Assembly: GCA_039720395.1 (NCBI GenBank)
Contig: CM077820.1
Span: 47,849,425 to 47,913,424 of the forward strand
DNA length: 64,000 nt
Direction of reading: 5' to 3'
DNA from: Liquidambar formosana
Lineage: Eukaryota > Streptophyta > Magnoliopsida > Saxifragales > Altingiaceae
Positions within the stretch are counted from its first letter, which is position 1. Each line of letters starts with the position of its first letter. The notes below the pieces were generated by a model. The model was not told the origin of the DNA, did not search any database, and saw only the letters and a list, made by a program, of their open reading frames with translations. Shown piece after piece: positions 63,201 to 64,000 of this stretch. A program made the position numbers and the translations under genes.

Positions 63201-63432
63201 AATCCAGCTTTTGCTGTGTCTAGAGCTGCTTTTTTTTTCTCTTCTCTTTCTTCCTTTTTTCCTTTTATAATGTTGAGACAGGGATTAAACTAATATATGT
63301 ATAACTATTCAAATGGATATATGCTTACTAGCATCTTCCCCCTACTTTTCAGCAAGGCCTCGCAGCTTGGTCAATGCTCCAGAAACCAGAGTTGATGAAG
63401 GGGATGTTGTGGGATTGGCAGCAATTTTGTAA
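47971..63432 (+). CDS. HST: HASTY, plant exportin-5 orthologue (one surplus base in exon 17)
   Basis: Twenty-two exons: 47971-48081, 49048-49149, 50174-50317, 50409-50489, 50614-50683, 52133-52203, 52281-52444, 52537-52608, 52740-52977, 54174-54236, 54328-54615, 55893-56006, 56162-56288, 56377-56546, 56633-56734, 59081-59184, 59291-59586, 59688-59932, 60623-61120, 61254-61548, 61665-61848, 63353-63432. They give about 1205 residues, matching the family length. Landmarks are MEDSSSAANNVARAI, LRLHAFKMLQ-type exportin N-terminal repeats (EIRLHAFKMLQ), RWLPEDITVHNEDLEG, FGAALSEAGRQQMDIAKQ, LELWSDDFEGKGDFSQYRSK, QEVLAWLLEPLSKQW, IFIYLSDRDPAPRQ. HASTY is a karyopherin-beta that acts in miRNA biogenesis and mobility. 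Phases agree across every junction except one: exon 17 holds one extra G at 59562 (TCAGTGGATG where TCATGGATG is expected). Without it all 22 exons are in frame. The C-terminus ends ETRVDEGDVVGLAAIL. Confidence 0.95.
51480..51870 (-). mobile_element. LINE 3' fragment in HASTY intron 5, antisense
   Basis: The minus strand reads WKMAPHAIVWTLWLERNRRI, then FTVQKLIHSFIGLLFVWVAQT, the end of a plant L1 ORF2. A TTTTTGATTAAGTAA 3' end lies near 51495. Only the 3' few hundred bases are present. Confidence 0.6.
57380..58010 (-). mobile_element. LINE ORF2 C-terminal fragment in HASTY intron 15, antisense
   Basis: The minus strand encodes LLWWLWQKLFLLADVSWVRP, then CFERNNRVFL, then NKVVFLASLWAWITKKFKD with DWKAM. 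These are in the order seen at the end of plant L1 ORF2. Stops are present. It belongs to the same class as 36380-36760 and 51480-51870. Confidence 0.6.
58387..58640. repeat. Diverged direct duplication in HASTY intron 15
   Basis: GATTTTTGAAGAAGCCTATA through AAAATTGAATGTCCT and GAGTCATGG recurs about 145 bases later as GATTTTTGAAAAAAGCCTAT with matching downstream blocks. Confidence 0.7.
58717..58795. repeat. 31-bp tandem repeat, about 2.6 copies
   Basis: The unit CCTTGTCTCATATTTCAGTA followed by AGTTCCTGGGA starts at 58717, 58748 and 58779 (partial). Each full unit contains a TTTCAG acceptor-like word. Confidence 0.9.
58956..59008. repeat. Perfect palindrome with 26-bp arms
   Basis: The left arm (58956-58981) starts ATAAATATAAATATAAATTC and ends TATTGT. 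The right arm (58983-59008) is its exact reverse complement, separated by a single T. It lies 72 bases upstream of HASTY exon 16. Confidence 0.9.
62780..63095 (-). mobile_element. Fragment resembling a pararetroviral movement-protein domain, in HASTY intron 21, antisense
   Basis: The minus strand is open through HVGLVQIVAQPFGREG, a GLNMSLVMALRD block and GPVYFNCFPNFTVSL. Blocks of this kind occur in this order in 30K-type movement-protein domains of plant pararetroviruses and their endogenous copies. Only this domain part is present. It lacks reverse transcriptase, coat and flanking repeats, and is bounded by AT-rich sequence, so it is an old, inactive remnant. A movement-protein-like domain carried by an LTR retrotransposon is the alternative. 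Confidence 0.5.
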
Positions 63433-64000
63433 GGGATTCTCATGACAGTAATAGATTTCTTGTACAGAGTTGAGTTTAACTTAAAAGAAGGAATGAAGGA
63501 TCACATTTTGTGTAAGAAATACAGTGAGGGAAAAGGCGACTTTTTTCTGCCAGTCTCCAGAGGTTGTAAATTTGGTTACCCCCCAAGGCTACCTAGAATG
63601 AAGTTTGACAAGCTGTATAATTTCATAGCATTCCATTATCCTGTGCTCTTGCCTCATGGAAATCAGGTTTGTCACATCAATATATAAATTTCAAGTTCTT
63701 CATTTTTATCTCAGATTCAAACCATGCTTGCCTGTTGTTGCCAATGCCATATGTCTACACTTCAATGCATAAATCCTTCGCACTTTTCCTCAGTTTGAGT
63801 TGGTAGATTTTAGTGATCGGTTTCAGTTCCCTTTTGGATTTTCAAGTCTTGTAATGTAGGATTTTTATTTTTTATTTTTCGTTACCTTCTAGAATGTAGG
63901 ATTTGAACCCATTTTAACTCCATGGGGATCATAACTCACAACTTCCTGCTAGGTCAAGACAGTTTACTACCTATGGATTACTACTGGCAATTAATAATTC
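63433..64000. other. HASTY 3' UTR and flank
   Basis: The sequence after the TAA at 63430-63432 is probably the 3' UTR. An 81-codon ORF at 63442-63687 has no recognisable domain and lies where the 3' UTR is expected. Confidence 0.4.

Noticed and set aside
20476..63432. DRB and HASTY as a small-RNA gene cluster
   Set aside because: They are 25 kb apart with unrelated genes between, each has its own promoter, and eukaryotic clustering of this kind is not established. Coincidence is likelier.
63442..63687. 81-codon ORF after the HASTY stop
   Set aside because: It lies in the expected 3' UTR, has no domain, and does not continue the HASTY frame.

Overview
This is AT-rich nuclear DNA of a flowering plant, almost certainly a eudicot. 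The evidence is long GT-AG introns, a non-TIR NB-ARC-LRR gene of the RPP13-like/RGA class, a DYW-class PPR gene, plant-specific kinase and RNA-silencing families, and many short SINE, LINE and MITE fragments. There is no bacterial or organellar content, and no CRISPR array or operon.

Layout. Positions 1-2010 (minus) hold the 5' two-thirds of a CC-NB-ARC-LRR resistance-gene homologue. Its NB-ARC and LRR parts read cleanly, but its coiled-coil part carries about four single-base frame breaks. Positions 2.0-13.4 kb are repeat-rich: a two-copy dispersed repeat, relics of an aspartic protease, a LINE RNase H relic, a SINE with 15-bp target-site duplications (7300-7409), an unrecognised low-complexity protein gene (8054-8984), a foldback element, and a nepenthesin-like aspartic protease (11207-12586) with three +1 breaks. 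Positions 13.6-16.06 kb hold an intronless DYW-type PPR gene with about eight single-base breaks. Positions 16.1-20.4 kb hold a diverged tandem array and a LINE tail. Positions 20.48-23.34 kb hold the second dsRNA-binding domain and C-terminus of a DRB2/3/5-type protein, with no recognisable first domain.

Three multi-exon genes follow on the plus strand and can be modelled exon by exon with consistent phase: NOP58 (25151-32019, 8 coding exons, 580 aa, intact), a plant CDK-like kinase of the At1g54610/IBS1 class (35033-44242, 7 coding exons, 589 aa, intact), and HASTY/exportin-5 (47971-63432, 22 coding exons, about 1205 aa after discounting one surplus G at 59562). Their introns contain LINE tails, a hAT-type MITE with 8-bp target duplications, a perfect 26-bp-arm palindrome and, in HASTY intron 21, an antisense fragment resembling the movement-protein domain of an endogenous pararetrovirus.

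The genes do not form one pathway. NOP58 acts in the nucleolus (box C/D snoRNP), HASTY and DRB proteins in small-RNA biology, the PPR in organelle RNA editing, and the NLR in immunity. The most important cross-window pattern is that single-base indels are concentrated in multicopy families (NLR, PPR, aspartic protease, DRB), while NOP58 and the kinase have none. This is either recent pseudogenisation or uncorrected assembly error. I found no convincing new multi-gene system.
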